Assembly: GCA_964410125.1 (NCBI GenBank)
Contig: CAYPGQ010000007.1
Span: forward strand, 28,708 to 92,707
DNA from: G020348385 sp964410125
GTDB lineage: Bacteria > Acidobacteriota > Aminicenantia > Aminicenantales > Aminicenantaceae
Direction: 5' to 3'
Length of the DNA stretch: 64,000 bases
The notes under the pieces were generated by a model, which did not search any database, had not been told where the DNA came from, and worked only from the letters and a program-made list of their open reading frames with translations. Each line of letters starts with the position of its first letter. Within the stretch, counting starts at the first letter, position 1. The translations under genes and the position numbers were made by a program. Positions 1-8,981 of this stretch are shown piece after piece.

Positions 1-272
1 GCAGGTTCATCCGGAGCCAACTCGTCGACATTGATGCCGAACATGGGGCAGAATTGAAAGCGGGGCTCACTGTTCGGGTCCTCCGCCAGCATAAGCAGGA
101 TCCTTCCATCCTGGGCTTCCTGAGCGAGGTTTCCGGAAAAAGAAATCTCAAACCGGAGCGGGGCGGCATCTTTGCCGCCGTCCGCACTGCAGGAAAGACT
201 GAACAACAGAGCGGCGAACAACATCAGAAAACCAAAAGCATTGCCTTTGAAACATCGATGACCGTGATTCAT
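1..272 (-). CDS. Partial lipoprotein, N-terminus of a possible esterase-family protein
   Basis: The gene runs off the left edge; 90 codons are visible. An AAAGGAG Shine-Dalgarno sits just upstream of the ATG at 272. The N-terminus is a signal peptide (basic start, then a long Leu/Phe stretch) ending in a lipobox-like LFSLSC, so the mature protein is probably a lipid-anchored surface or periplasmic protein. After the Cys it reads like the opening beta domain of secreted esterases of the enterochelin-esterase type (GRILLMLAEDPNSEPRFQ resembles that domain). The family call is weak because the catalytic domain lies outside the window; the lipoprotein signal is the firm part. Confidence 0.55.
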   Translation of the reverse strand, partial: MNHGHRCFKGNAFGFLMLFAALLFSLSCSADGGKDAAPLRFEISFSGNLAQEAQDGRILLMLAEDPNSEPRFQFCPMFGINVDELAPDEP

Positions 273-330
273 GTGATCTCCTTTGAATCGATTATATTTC
301 CTTCATGCCGACAAGTCACTAAAATGTTTT

Positions 331-358
331 AAAAAACCGCCCGGGTATCCGGACGGGA
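331..358 (-). terminator. Intrinsic terminator of the S9 peptidase gene
   Basis: Just past the stop of the S9 gene, the minus strand has an 8-bp GC-rich stem (CCGTCCGG pairing with CCGCCCGG, one wobble) with a short loop, followed by a run of six T. This is a classic Rho-independent terminator for leftward transcription. Confidence 0.75.
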
Positions 359-361
359 AAG

Positions 362-2410
362 TCAACGGGTTCGGTATTTTTCAAACCAGGCCCTCAAATA
401 CAGCTGGTTCAATATCTGGTGGGAAGGCCGTCTCCACCCGTGGTATTCGTTCGGCATGCGGATCAACAGCGTATCTTTACGCTGCATTTTCAACGCCCTG
501 AAGAATTCTTCGCTTTGTCCCATGGGCGTCCTGAGATCGAGTTCTCCGGTCATGAGCAGGAGCGGTGTGGTCACACGGCCGACGGAAGCGATGGGCGAGC
601 GTTGATACCAATCCAGGGGATTGACCCAATGCGGTTGTTTAAACCAGCTGTATTTATCCGTCGGATCATCGGCGGTTCCGGCGGCGGATATATAATTGAC
701 GATCGGCCGCATGGCGCAGGCCGCCCGAAAGCGGCCGGTCTGGCCGACGATATAAGAGGTCAGGTTGCCGCCGCCGCTGCCCCCGCACACGAACATATTC
801 TCCGTATCAATGAACCCCTTCGCCACCGCCGCGTCCACACCCGCCATCAAATCATCATAATCCTTTCCGGGATAGCTGTATTGGATGCCGTCGACAAAAT
901 CTTGGCCGTATCCTGTGCTGCCTCTTGGATTCATATACAGAACCGCATATCCCTCGGCCGCGAAATTCTGCCAGGCCCAGTTCCATCTCACCGAGTACAT
1001 GGCATATGGCCCGCCATGGATCCAAAGCACCAGGGGATATTTTTTCCCGTCCTCGAATTCAGCCGGTTTGATCAGCCATCCCTGAAGATTCAGGCCGTCC
1101 GGCGATTGGAACCACATTTCTTCAACTTCACCCAGCTTCACATCCTTCAGGACATCGCTGTTGACATCGACGACCGTTGTCAGGCTTTCAGGCTGCCCCA
1201 GTGAAAAAGTGACCAGGTATCCCGGCCGGTGAGGGGTGGAACAGATCGCGGCGGCCTGTCCGTTATCCGCCAAAGTGAAGGAAGAGAGATAATGATCCCC
1301 CTTTGTGATTTTGCGGATATTCCCGTCCAGAGAGACAAAATAAAGATTGGAAAGACCTTTTTCCGTCATGAGATAATACACGCCGCTACTGTCTGGAGCC
1401 CAGGTGACGTCAGCAGGTGAACTGGGGAGGCTGCCGGCCAGCAAACGTTTCTTATTCCCTTGGATATCCATGAGATACAGGCTGGAGATATTCCCGTCGG
1501 CATAATTCCGGTCGTCAAAGCCCGTATAGACAACCCAGCGCCCGTCATGGGAAATCCGCATGCCCCGGTCGGGGCCGTCCCGTTCGGTCAGTTGCTTTAT
1601 GTCTCCTGATTCCAAGTCCATGGCATAGATCTCACATTCATTGATCTCCATTTCTACTTCATCCCACGGCTTGAGAAGAGAGGCGAAAAAGATCGTTCGG
1701 CCGTCACGCCCCCATTGCGGGTCGCAGGACCAGAAATGCCGCGGGTCATGATAGGTGTAATCTCCGGAGGTGATCTGCCGGGGCGTTCCGCCTGTTTTTG
1801 CGTCCACGGTAAAAATATGCATGAAACCTTTGGGGATATCGCCCAGGCCGTCATAACCCCAGACAATGCGGTCGATGACTTTGGCGGGTTCGGCCAGCTT
1901 CGCACCCTTGGGGAATTCAGGCAGTGTGACCGGAAGCGGTGATTGCTTCACAGGAAGAGACATCCCGAAAGCCAGGGTTTCGCCGTCCGGAGACCAGCGA
2001 AGACCCACCGGGGTGTGATCCACGTGCGTGAACTGGGCCTCCTCGTGCGAATCCAGCCACAGCACGTAAACCTGAACGGTCCCGTCCCGGTCGGAAAGAA
2101 AGGCGATCCTTTTTCCGTCCGGAGACCAAACCGGGGAGAAATCAGACCCATGGCCGTGAGTCAATTCCCGCAGGCGGTGGCCCTTCACATCCGCGATCCA
2201 GAGACGACTTCGTGTCCGGTCATTCATTTTGTCAACACTTCTGCGAACGAAAAGGATGTGGCTTCCGCAGGGTGAGATCTGAGGGTTGCCGATATCTTCC
2301 ATCTCCAGATAGGTCGCTGTATTCAGCAGCCTAGTGTGGGCGGCCTCCATCCCCTGAGGAATCAGGGCAAAGCTGAAAATGATCACAAACGCCGATGATA
2401 TTTTTCGCAT
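362..2410 (-). CDS. S9 family peptidase (acylaminoacyl-peptidase/dipeptidyl-peptidase type)
   Basis: A 682-residue exported serine peptidase. The start is the ATG at 2410, chosen because AAAGGAG precedes it and it opens a signal peptide (MRKISSAFVIIFSFALIPQG); the longer in-frame extension has neither. An N-terminal beta-propeller with TolB/WD-like repeats (SPCGSHILF, SPDGKRIAFLSD, SPDGETLAF) covers roughly residues 30-420, followed by an alpha/beta-hydrolase domain. The expected catalytic triad is visible: Ser545 in GGSGGG, Asp625 in GELDLRTP and His657 in NEYHGWRRP. It would cleave short peptides in the periplasm, which suits the amino-acid catabolism genes elsewhere in the window. A terminator follows directly; the C69 peptidase gene lies 136 bp upstream on the same strand. 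Confidence 0.93.
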   Translation of the reverse strand: MRKISSAFVIIFSFALIPQGMEAAHTRLLNTATYLEMEDIGNPQISPCGSHILFVRRSVDKMNDRTRSRLWIADVKGHRLRELTHGHGSDFSPVWSPDGKRIAFLSDRDGTVQVYVLWLDSHEEAQFTHVDHTPVGLRWSPDGETLAFGMSLPVKQSPLPVTLPEFPKGAKLAEPAKVIDRIVWGYDGLGDIPKGFMHIFTVDAKTGGTPRQITSGDYTYHDPRHFWSCDPQWGRDGRTIFFASLLKPWDEVEMEINECEIYAMDLESGDIKQLTERDGPDRGMRISHDGRWVVYTGFDDRNYADGNISSLYLMDIQGNKKRLLAGSLPSSPADVTWAPDSSGVYYLMTEKGLSNLYFVSLDGNIRKITKGDHYLSSFTLADNGQAAAICSTPHRPGYLVTFSLGQPESLTTVVDVNSDVLKDVKLGEVEEMWFQSPDGLNLQGWLIKPAEFEDGKKYPLVLWIHGGPYAMYSVRWNWAWQNFAAEGYAVLYMNPRGSTGYGQDFVDGIQYSYPGKDYDDLMAGVDAAVAKGFIDTENMFVCGGSGGGNLTSYIVGQTGRFRAACAMRPIVNYISAAGTADDPTDKYSWFKQPHWVNPLDWYQRSPIASVGRVTTPLLLMTGELDLRTPMGQSEEFFRALKMQRKDTLLIRMPNEYHGWRRPSHQILNQLYLRAWFEKYRTR

Positions 2411-2466
2411 AGGCTTCTCCTTTGGGAGCATTGCATCATGGCTATTCCTTATTGCCGCTATCCAGA

Positions 2467-2488
2467 ATAATCGACTCAAATCGATTAT
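2467..2488. promoter_or_regulatory. 8-bp inverted repeat upstream of the S9 gene
   Basis: ATAATCGA, six bases, TCGATTAT is a perfect inverted repeat about 57-78 bp upstream of the S9 start and 59 bp beyond the C69 stop. It has no clear T-run, so an operator or a weak terminator for the C69 gene are both possible. A related ATAATCGATT half-site lies at about 284-293, upstream of the first gene. Confidence 0.35.
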
Positions 2489-2546
2489 CGAAAGCAAGAA
2501 TTCGAAGATTTCTGAACACAACAATCAAGCCAAACAGTGGGCGATG

Positions 2547-4286
2547 TTATTTCCTCTTAGGAAGCGGTTCCATTCTGTCGTGTTCCACAAACAAACGGAG
2601 CCATTTCTCGGGATATCCCACCTGTATCTGCTTTCGGTCTTCGGTGTAGAGATAACCCTGATGATGTTTTACCAGCAGATCATCCCCGAGCTTCCACCAA
2701 GCATCGATGACTTTCTTGGCATTGTCCAGGCAGTAGCCGGTCAGAAACTCCGCCGCTTTATCCGGGCTTTCATCATAAAGAGCCATGGCTTTTTCTTCGA
2801 TTTCAGCTTGACGTGCTAGGGCCTCCCCCTCCCACTTCGCTTGCGCCTTTTTGACGTCCTCAATAGCATAGGCGTACTTGGGAATGCAATTAAAATCAAC
2901 ATAAATGAAAGCCCAGCGTGCGGAATTCCGGTTAAATGTCCAGTGGTCTCCGATGGTAAAAGAGTGAGGGATTTCAGTAATGCCGGCATAAAAGGGGACA
3001 AAACAAGAGGTGGGAGTCACACCCAATGCGACCCATACCAATCCTCCGATGCCGTCCGGCATACCCGCACGGGATTGAGTGATGGTGGTGTATTCGCAGT
3101 GACCCAAGGCGATGGGACGGTTGAAACCATATGTTTCGCCGTCCAGCTCAAAGACGTAAGGGTTATTCGAAATCGGATTGTGATAAGGACCAGAGACAAG
3201 TTTGTCGGTACAGTCATAGATCGTGCCTTCATAATGATCACGGTGAATTCTCATGATATCAGCGACTGTCACCTTCTGATCCGGCTTGACCGAAAACGGA
3301 AATTCGTCATTGGGTGTTTTGGGGTTGAGATTCAAAGAAGGAGCCAGCAAATCGAAAGCCCGCCAGAGACGATGATTTTCATAGCTTTTTATCCAGGGAG
3401 AATAGGTCTTTTTCCAGTTGAACGGCTGACCGCTCTTTGGATCATACCAGCCCTTTTCCACGGCATAGGAGATTGCATTGGGCGATGACATGAAATGATC
3501 CGTATCGTCAAGGTCGATCTCCCCGATTTGATTTTCATTCGGACATACGGCAATCTCGTCATCCGGAATACGTTGGGCGCACCACAAGGCTCCTGGTTTT
3601 CCACTTTCAGGAGTCCACAGGGGGCCGACCGGCATGATCTCAAATATCCACACCTCCCGGGGATCTGCGACAGAGAGCATCTCGCCACCGTCCAGTCCGT
3701 ATCCGTACGTTTCTCCCAGGGAACCCATCAGTTTGATGGCTTCACGGGCTGTCTGACATCGCTCCATCGCGATCAAGCTCAACTCCGTAAGATTCATCAG
3801 ACCTGCGGGATTTCTCATCTCGGCACGGCATCCCACGGAAGATTCGCCGATGGCCAGTTGATGTTCGTTAATGACACCAAACATCCCGTGATGATAGGCA
3901 TAAGTATGCGGAACCTGGGGGATTTCCAACCTTGTCAGTTTCTCCGTATTGACCAGATCCCATTTGAGCCCTTTCTGAGGATCCCATGTTTCATATTGTG
4001 AGATCGCCCGAATTTTTCGAGTCGCGCCCTGAGGATGATCCTGAGCCGGGACATGCCGCCATGTAAAATCACACACCGCGCAGTCGCAGCTATGGGTCGT
4101 CATGGTCGATCCATCTGCAGACGCATCTCTCCCCACCATGATAGAGGTACATCCTCCTTCCAATAGCCCCCAAGAGTCCGCTTGAGGCGTTTCCGCTTTT
4201 TCGGAAGACAATATCAAAAAAAGAAAAAATCCCAGAAAAAGAACCAGTGGTCCTGTCAAATAAGCCTTTTTTTTAACCATAGACAT
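2547..4286 (-). CDS. C69 family dipeptidase (PepD-like)
   Basis: A 579-residue secreted peptidase of the C69 (dipeptidase A) group, which belongs to the N-terminal-nucleophile hydrolases. The ATG at 4286 is preceded by AAGGAG; a second ATG two codons later is an alternative. After a membrane or signal segment (residues about 10-27) comes the family hallmark GGCTSIMVGRDASADGSTM. Cys46 is the expected nucleophile, exposed after propeptide removal. The rest follows the family (NEHQLAIGESS, DPREVWIFEI, ITQSRAGMP). A second, 528-residue paralogue lies at 49.1-50.7 kb. It probably hydrolyses dipeptides outside the cytoplasm. A consensus promoter lies about 170 bp upstream. Confidence 0.9.
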   Translation of the reverse strand: MSMVKKKAYLTGPLVLFLGFFLFLILSSEKAETPQADSWGLLEGGCTSIMVGRDASADGSTMTTHSCDCAVCDFTWRHVPAQDHPQGATRKIRAISQYETWDPQKGLKWDLVNTEKLTRLEIPQVPHTYAYHHGMFGVINEHQLAIGESSVGCRAEMRNPAGLMNLTELSLIAMERCQTAREAIKLMGSLGETYGYGLDGGEMLSVADPREVWIFEIMPVGPLWTPESGKPGALWCAQRIPDDEIAVCPNENQIGEIDLDDTDHFMSSPNAISYAVEKGWYDPKSGQPFNWKKTYSPWIKSYENHRLWRAFDLLAPSLNLNPKTPNDEFPFSVKPDQKVTVADIMRIHRDHYEGTIYDCTDKLVSGPYHNPISNNPYVFELDGETYGFNRPIALGHCEYTTITQSRAGMPDGIGGLVWVALGVTPTSCFVPFYAGITEIPHSFTIGDHWTFNRNSARWAFIYVDFNCIPKYAYAIEDVKKAQAKWEGEALARQAEIEEKAMALYDESPDKAAEFLTGYCLDNAKKVIDAWWKLGDDLLVKHHQGYLYTEDRKQIQVGYPEKWLRLFVEHDRMEPLPKRK

Positions 4287-4458
4287 GAAACTCCTTAAAA
4301 GAACGTATGCTTTACAAACCCATCCCAGCAGAAACAAAGATGGATCCTTACAGCCCAATAGGGACGACTTTGAAATAAAAAGATAAGAAATTCCTTTTCT
4401 GTAGTGCTGGCTGGGAATTCATTTTAGCTCTCATTTTCCCATTCAATTATCGTTGACA

Positions 4459-4487
4459 ACTATAAATCCAGAAAAAATAGATGTCAA
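4459..4487 (-). promoter_or_regulatory. Predicted sigma-70 promoter for the C69 peptidase
   Basis: On the minus strand TTGACA and TATAGT are separated by exactly 17 bp, which is near-consensus. It points at the C69 gene and predicts an untranslated leader of about 165 bases. Confidence 0.6.
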
Positions 4488-4616
4488 GGACCATCGGAAG
4501 TCGCTGCTGGTGGGTCAAAACGCCTCATGAGTTGCAGAGCCGATACTCCTGGCATGCTTCGGTGAAAAGTCAGGCTGTTTTTGTAATGACGTAATAAGGG
4601 ATACAATAATGCTCAC

Positions 4617-4646
4617 TCGGCCAGCGAGGCCGAAAACCAATTTTTT
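4617..4646 (+). terminator. Terminator-like hairpin in the 4.3-4.86 kb gap
   Basis: TCGGCC, five bases, GGCCGA, then an A-rich linker and a run of six T on the plus strand. No intact gene lies upstream on that strand, so it may be left over from a lost gene. Apart from this hairpin and the promoter, I see no gene between 4287 and 4860. Confidence 0.35.
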
Positions 4647-4860
4647 ATAAATCCAAAAAAAGTCCTGTACAGCCTTTCCAAGCCGTGCTCCTTTCTTGAT
4701 GCCTCACGCATAAATCAGATTTATAGATAACACGAAAGCCGTCAATTCAATCAACAGAAAGAAGAATTGGATTTATTTCTGAGAAAAATTTTCATTGTGT
4801 AAAAAAGGGATTATTTTGTAATATGGTTCCGGAACGGAGGCGTCACAAGAAAAAAGGCTT

Positions 4861-5313
4861 GTATCACTTGCTGGGAGCTGTTTTTTTCTGTCGGTCTATC
4901 CAACGGGTCCTTCTTCCCTGCCCGCTGAGCAGAGGCCGTTCTGTGAGCAAACCGCATCCTACACCATTAACGAGGTTCTCGATACGGAAAACAGGATGAT
5001 CACGGCTGAAGAACGTGTCTCCTGGACCAACTCCACGGAGAGGCCGGTCCATGAGCTGTGGTTCCATCTCTGCTGGAACGGGTCCCAGAACAACATGACC
5101 GATTTCCTGGTGGAGGGCACCCAGAGACGGGGCCGGATAATCCGCCAAAACTGTGACGATTCAGCTAAATTCGGACCACTCATGCATTTCTCCTTGCGTG
5201 ATCTTATTATACGCAATCCATCGCTTAAGAAATATCATGAGTGGTCCGAATTTAGCTGAAACGAAACATTCGCTGCAAGGATCGATTCCGACGACTGTTC
5301 TCCCCCCATTTGA
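4861..5313 (+). pseudogene. Remnant of an M1-family metallopeptidase N-terminus, interrupted by a MITE
   Basis: Reading one frame from 4861 gives a hydrophobic leader and then a segment typical of the N-terminal domain of M1 aminopeptidases: YTINEVLDTENRMITAEE, then VSWTNSTERPVHELWFHLCW and NGSQNN (compare the family pattern LD, G, W.N, EL.FHLY.N). No good start codon is present and the HExxH catalytic domain is absent. The frame is then interrupted by the inverted-repeat element at 5160-5260. Removing that element with one ACGA copy lets the frame continue about 15 codons to a TGA. It is a degraded fragment, not a working gene. Confidence 0.6.
5160..5260. mobile_element. 101-bp MITE-like element with 25-bp perfect terminal inverted repeats
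   Basis: The two ends are perfect 25-bp inverted repeats starting TTCAGCTAAATTCGGACC. They are flanked on both sides by ACGA (5156-5159 and 5261-5264), which looks like a 4-bp target duplication. The interior carries a second, 6-bp inverted repeat (TTGCGT/ACGCAA), so the whole element can fold into one long hairpin. It has no coding capacity and would depend on a transposase encoded elsewhere. It lies inside the M1 peptidase remnant. Confidence 0.7.
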
Positions 5314-5639
5314 TTCCCCTAAGTCCTGTTTAATCATATAAACCTCCTTAAATTGTTTCCTTCCCCAGCGGCATTTGCGTGTTCTTGCATAATAGAGCTA
5401 TATCCTATGAGCCATCCCAGGAAAGTCAGAGGACAGAGCGGTAATTGTCACAGGTCCTTCAGGGAAAATATGTGAAGACCTTACTCTGCCCTCTGAAATT
5501 GTATCAGGCAAGATAAAAATTAACACACGCAAATATGTGCCAATTAAACTGTAAAAATGCTGAAACTACGGACCTATAATACAAAAGACAAAATCAAAGA
5601 AAGCGCTGGTTTTCCCCAAGAAATGATGGTTTTCAGAGT

Positions 5640-5692
5640 GGCTGGGAAGCAGGGATTCGAACCCCGATTCCATGATCCATAGTCACGGGTCC
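5640..5692 (-). pseudogene. tRNA-Arg-like relic (3' part)
   Basis: On the minus strand there is a 5-bp anticodon stem around loop CTATGGA, a T-arm with GGTTCGAATCC, and a 3' end reading TTCCCAGCCA. No matching D-arm or 5' acceptor strand is found upstream, so this is a truncated tRNA. The anticodon arm resembles tRNA-Arg(ACG) with a mutated anticodon. Such 3' fragments are commonly left by integrating elements. Confidence 0.5.
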
Positions 5693-6069
5693 TTAAAGAT
5701 TTCTCCCCATGTGCCACGGGTGTGACAAAAAATGCTGAAAATTGCTAAAAATATGGTATTTGAGTAACCGCCCACTTTTAATATCAGGGGAAAACGATAG
5801 ATAAATGTACCACTTTTGGAAGATTTTTTCTACTACGGATAGTGGCGATGGATTGTGCGCGGCTATTGCCTTTGTCTTATATCCGCAATCTGATGCCCAA
5901 GAGAAGTTGAACTCGACCCGGATTGAACTCCAGAGGCTATCGAGCTCGGTGCTCTCACTTTACATGTGTAGCAATGTCGGGGGATAGTTCATGATAACCG
6001 GAGTATCACCTTTGGTCTTAGCGTAAGCTATACCAGAGAAAAACCAGGACATCGTATTTAACACACCTA
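5693..6069. other. Non-coding, degraded stretch
   Basis: No convincing gene is seen on either strand. A short plus-strand piece near 5990-6055 reads SITFGLSVSYTREKPGHRI before a stop and could be the tail of a lost beta-barrel gene, but it is too short to assign. The stretch from 5314 to 5640 likewise holds nothing recognisable. Confidence 0.4.
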
Positions 6070-6183
6070 TGTATTTTCGTTTTCTCTGCCGCTTTGGCCA
6101 TGCTTTTTGCCCTGGTGGCGGAGGGCTATCAGGCGATCTGAGCAGCCGTTTCGAACCCAATCGGCATCCTGAGGTACGAATAA
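6070..6183 (+). pseudogene. C-terminal remnant of an FtsX/MacB-like ABC permease
   Basis: One frame reads FSAALAMLFALVAEGYQAI, an in-frame TGA, then AAVSNPIGILRYE and a stop. This matches the last transmembrane helix and tail of FtsX-type permeases; the intact permease at 50.7-53.2 kb ends in AAVANPADSLRYE. The TGA probably arose from CGA (Arg). Nothing of the rest of the gene remains upstream. Confidence 0.55.
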
Positions 6184-6377
6184 AAAAGGAAACTGGTCCA
6201 AAAAGGGAACAATGAAAGAATCTTCGTTTCGTGATTTCTGAAAGCGTAGTATCAACTTTTGGGAATGGTCTTGCTCTTGCAAAAAGCCTAATCTATCACG
6301 GCAATAAGGATGCTTATGGAAAAATCCGATAGGATTATTCAAAAAATATTCAAATCATTCGTGAAAGGATAAAAGCG

Positions 6378-6590
6378 ATGTCTCCTAAGCCTCTCATTAA
6401 AAGGCGTGAATTTCTCAGGGTGTCATCAGCCTCGATCATAGCATGTCTGACAGGCAAACTAATGGGCAAACCGCAAGATACCAGCGTAGTGACCATGGTT
6501 GAATCGCAGCGTTTTGAAGTTTTCGAAATCCTCGACTTAGGAATAAAACCATTCTGGGTAAGGGAGAGGAATTTGCTGCAAAATGAATAA
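6378..6590 (+). CDS. Short ORF with twin-arginine signal; probably truncated
   Basis: Seventy codons, with GAAAGG upstream of the ATG. Residues 8-30 look like a Tat signal (KRREFLRV followed by a hydrophobic stretch), which would normally precede a folded exported enzyme. Only about 40 residues follow and they match no family I recognise, so the gene may be a truncated remnant. It overlaps the extended upstream end of the next ORF by a few bases. Confidence 0.35.
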   Translation: MSPKPLIKRREFLRVSSASIIACLTGKLMGKPQDTSVVTMVESQRFEVFEILDLGIKPFWVRERNLLQNE

Positions 6591-6633
6591 TATTCTAGAA
6601 TATAGTCTAGCTGGATGCTCAACGGAGTATTTC

Positions 6634-7425
6634 ATGATTAATAATATTTTGGTTATGTTGCTTGTCGTTCTCGCTTCCGGTTCCCCTCCTAATTTTTTCT
6701 CTTCCTCTCTAGCTTCGCCTGAGCTATCAAAGGAGGAGCTGGTTGAAAAAGTACATGAAAAGATACAATCCACCCCAGAATTGGACAATTGGCAAGCATC
6801 CGTACTCGTTACCCTCTTCGATATGGATAAAAACTGGGAGCCAAAAAAGAAAACCATTATTGAAAAATTGGCAGTAGTGAAAAACAAGATACGGACAGAA
6901 AAAATATTGAGCGCCACGGAATACGATGAAAAAAAAACCAAGGATATGACAGCCAAATACCAAGCTGAAGCGGAAAAATTCAATGAAAGGAATGAATCCA
7001 GCAAAGGGAAGAAAGGAAAAAGAAAAGGTGGGAGGCATCGAGGTATGGATTTGAGTCAGGATGACATATTTCCTTTTGGCGAAAACAGAAGAAATGATTA
7101 TGAATTCGAATTTCGCGAAGGCTCCCTTTCAGATAAGCTGAGGGTTTATGTCCTTGACACCCGTTCCAAGCTTAAGTCTTCTGACAATTATGAGGGGAAA
7201 TATTACATCCATCCGGAAACATTCGATATCTTGCGGGCTGAGATACAACCCGCAAAAAATCCGGGGCCATTAAAGCTATTGGAGATGACAATCGACTTCG
7301 GCCGCATTCCAGAGGGAAATCTTGTGATCAGGGTAGCCAAGGTGCGCATCCATGTCGGATTGATCATAAAAAACATTCGTATGGAATCAGAAGAAATTTA
7401 TTCTGACTATAAAGTATTTAATTGA
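6634..7425 (+). CDS. Hypothetical exported protein, possible LolA-like fold
   Basis: About 263 residues from the ATG at 6634, which starts a hydrophobic signal segment; a longer form from 6583 adds 17 residues. The middle (about 100-150) is rich in Lys, Glu and Arg and is probably disordered. The C-terminal 90 residues (YYIHPETFDILRAEIQPAKN, MESEEIYSDYKVF) resemble the substrate-pocket half of outer-membrane lipoprotein-sorting-like proteins, where a peptide describes a past conversion of beta strands. That assignment is tentative. The gene lies upstream of a BamA-like barrel in the same direction, so an envelope role is plausible. Confidence 0.55.
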   Translation: MINNILVMLLVVLASGSPPNFFSSSLASPELSKEELVEKVHEKIQSTPELDNWQASVLVTLFDMDKNWEPKKKTIIEKLAVVKNKIRTEKILSATEYDEKKTKDMTAKYQAEAEKFNERNESSKGKKGKRKGGRHRGMDLSQDDIFPFGENRRNDYEFEFREGSLSDKLRVYVLDTRSKLKSSDNYEGKYYIHPETFDILRAEIQPAKNPGPLKLLEMTIDFGRIPEGNLVIRVAKVRIHVGLIIKNIRMESEEIYSDYKVFN

Positions 7426-7629
7426 TCGAATATGCGCGGATGCCTTTCTACCATTTTTGCTCCATCATGTGGTTCGACCGTAAGGATCTCCGGACAAGAA
7501 AGGGATTGCTGGGTTGAGATAGGTTCGAAAAACGCTCATCGGCCTTTCGCTATGGCTTGATTTATGTCGAGTATTCCTATAGAATTATTCACTAAATTTA
7601 TATGTTTTATTCAGAACGGAACAAAAGCG

Positions 7630-8871
7630 ATGAAGAAACCGAATTTTCAAGCCCAGTGTCTTATTCTGGGATTGATTTGTCTTCTTGTCGTATACGCTCC
7701 CGCTTATTCCGGTCAATCTAAAGGAATCCTAACGGTCCGCAAGATCACCTTCGAGGGATTGAAAAGGACTCGAACGAGCGCTGTTAAACATATCGTCAAT
7801 GTCAAAGAGGGCGATCCCTGGACGGATGAAACACGAGATCTTATGGAGCGCCGCCTCAATAACTACGGAACCTTTCAAAACATAATCCTCAAGGAAAACG
7901 TCGATGGAGATTTTGTGGACCTCCTCATCCATCTCGAAGATCGCTGGACACTCTTTCCCATCCCGATCGTAACAACAGGAAGCGGTTCATCCTATGGTTT
8001 GGGACTCTTCGAGAGGAATTTCTTCGGCACGCAAAAAACGGCCGGGATGATCGCACTCATCAAAGAGAAAAATCCGCGGTTTTTTGTTCTCTACAGTGAT
8101 CCACATTTCCTGTCATGGGACTGGGAGCTCACCTTGATCGGGGGATATCGGGATGACATCATCACCGATTTTGAGGAAGAAGTAGTCTCTGCAGGGGCGC
8201 TTGTCCGGTACAGGTTCGATGATTTTGTTTCTTTCGGTGGAAGCTACAGATACAATAATGTCAAACACAAGGGCGGTGAGCTGACACCTGTTGACGGCAA
8301 ATCTCATTCCCTTAGCCTTGATTTTCTCTATAACCGTCTTTATTACGATGAGGATTATGTGGATGGTATATCTTTAGGTCTCAGTCTTCAAAGAGAATTA
8401 TGGTTTTCGGATTTTGACTACACTATTGCCGGCCTGAATGTTTCTCTTTACAAAAAGGCTTTTTTCCATCACACGCTCGCACTCCAGAATGTCCTTTCCA
8501 TGAGCTGGAATGCTCCTTATGGTTATACATTTATCCTGGGAGGGAAAGGGGGCCGGGGGACCTTGCCGGTAAAGGGTTATGATGACAACGAATTCCTTGC
8601 CGATCAGGTGTTATCGGGAACGCTGGAATATCGGATCCCATTCTTTACATCGCGGGCATTCATCCTGTCAGCGGTGGCATTTTTCGACTATGCGTTTTTT
8701 TCTGAGCAGCTCGATCGTCTTTTCTCCTCTGAATTTATCCACAGTTATGGAATTTCAGTCCGTCTGTACTTACGCAGACTGGCGCTTCCCGCTTTCCAGC
8801 TCTATGCAGCCTATGTTCCAGACAAGGGTAGCTATGACATCGGTCTGATGATCGGGATGTCTTTCCGATAG
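7630..8871 (+). CDS. BamA/TamA-like outer-membrane protein with one POTRA domain
   Basis: A 413-residue protein starting at the ATG at 7630 (MKKPNFQAQC), which opens a signal peptide; the upstream extension has none. Residues about 30-110 form a POTRA-like domain (ILTVRKITFEGLKRTRTSAV, WTDETRDLMERRL, VDLLIHLEDRW). The remainder alternates short hydrophobic and polar stretches typical of a 16-strand Omp85-type barrel, including GGKGGRGTLPVKGYDDNEF near the expected position of the conserved L6 loop motif, and it ends in Phe-Arg. It probably inserts or exports proteins or lipids at the outer membrane. It is shorter than BamA, with one POTRA instead of five. Confidence 0.75.
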   Translation: MKKPNFQAQCLILGLICLLVVYAPAYSGQSKGILTVRKITFEGLKRTRTSAVKHIVNVKEGDPWTDETRDLMERRLNNYGTFQNIILKENVDGDFVDLLIHLEDRWTLFPIPIVTTGSGSSYGLGLFERNFFGTQKTAGMIALIKEKNPRFFVLYSDPHFLSWDWELTLIGGYRDDIITDFEEEVVSAGALVRYRFDDFVSFGGSYRYNNVKHKGGELTPVDGKSHSLSLDFLYNRLYYDEDYVDGISLGLSLQRELWFSDFDYTIAGLNVSLYKKAFFHHTLALQNVLSMSWNAPYGYTFILGGKGGRGTLPVKGYDDNEFLADQVLSGTLEYRIPFFTSRAFILSAVAFFDYAFFSEQLDRLFSSEFIHSYGISVRLYLRRLALPAFQLYAAYVPDKGSYDIGLMIGMSFR

Positions 8872-8981
8872 TCGAATGTTAAGAAATAAGCTGGGACTTA
8901 TGAGTGATTGGATTTGTTAAATTTATGTCTTTCAACCACCTATGTCCGTTCGTTTGTATTCGAGATCGGGTTTTGATGGCG

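Noticed and set aside
419..1204. Long plus-strand ORFs opposite the S9 peptidase gene
   Set aside because: They are shadows of a clear peptidase reading with a full catalytic triad.
5805..5987. Small plus-strand ORF in the 5.7-6.0 kb gap
   Set aside because: No ribosome site or recognisable sequence; region is decayed.
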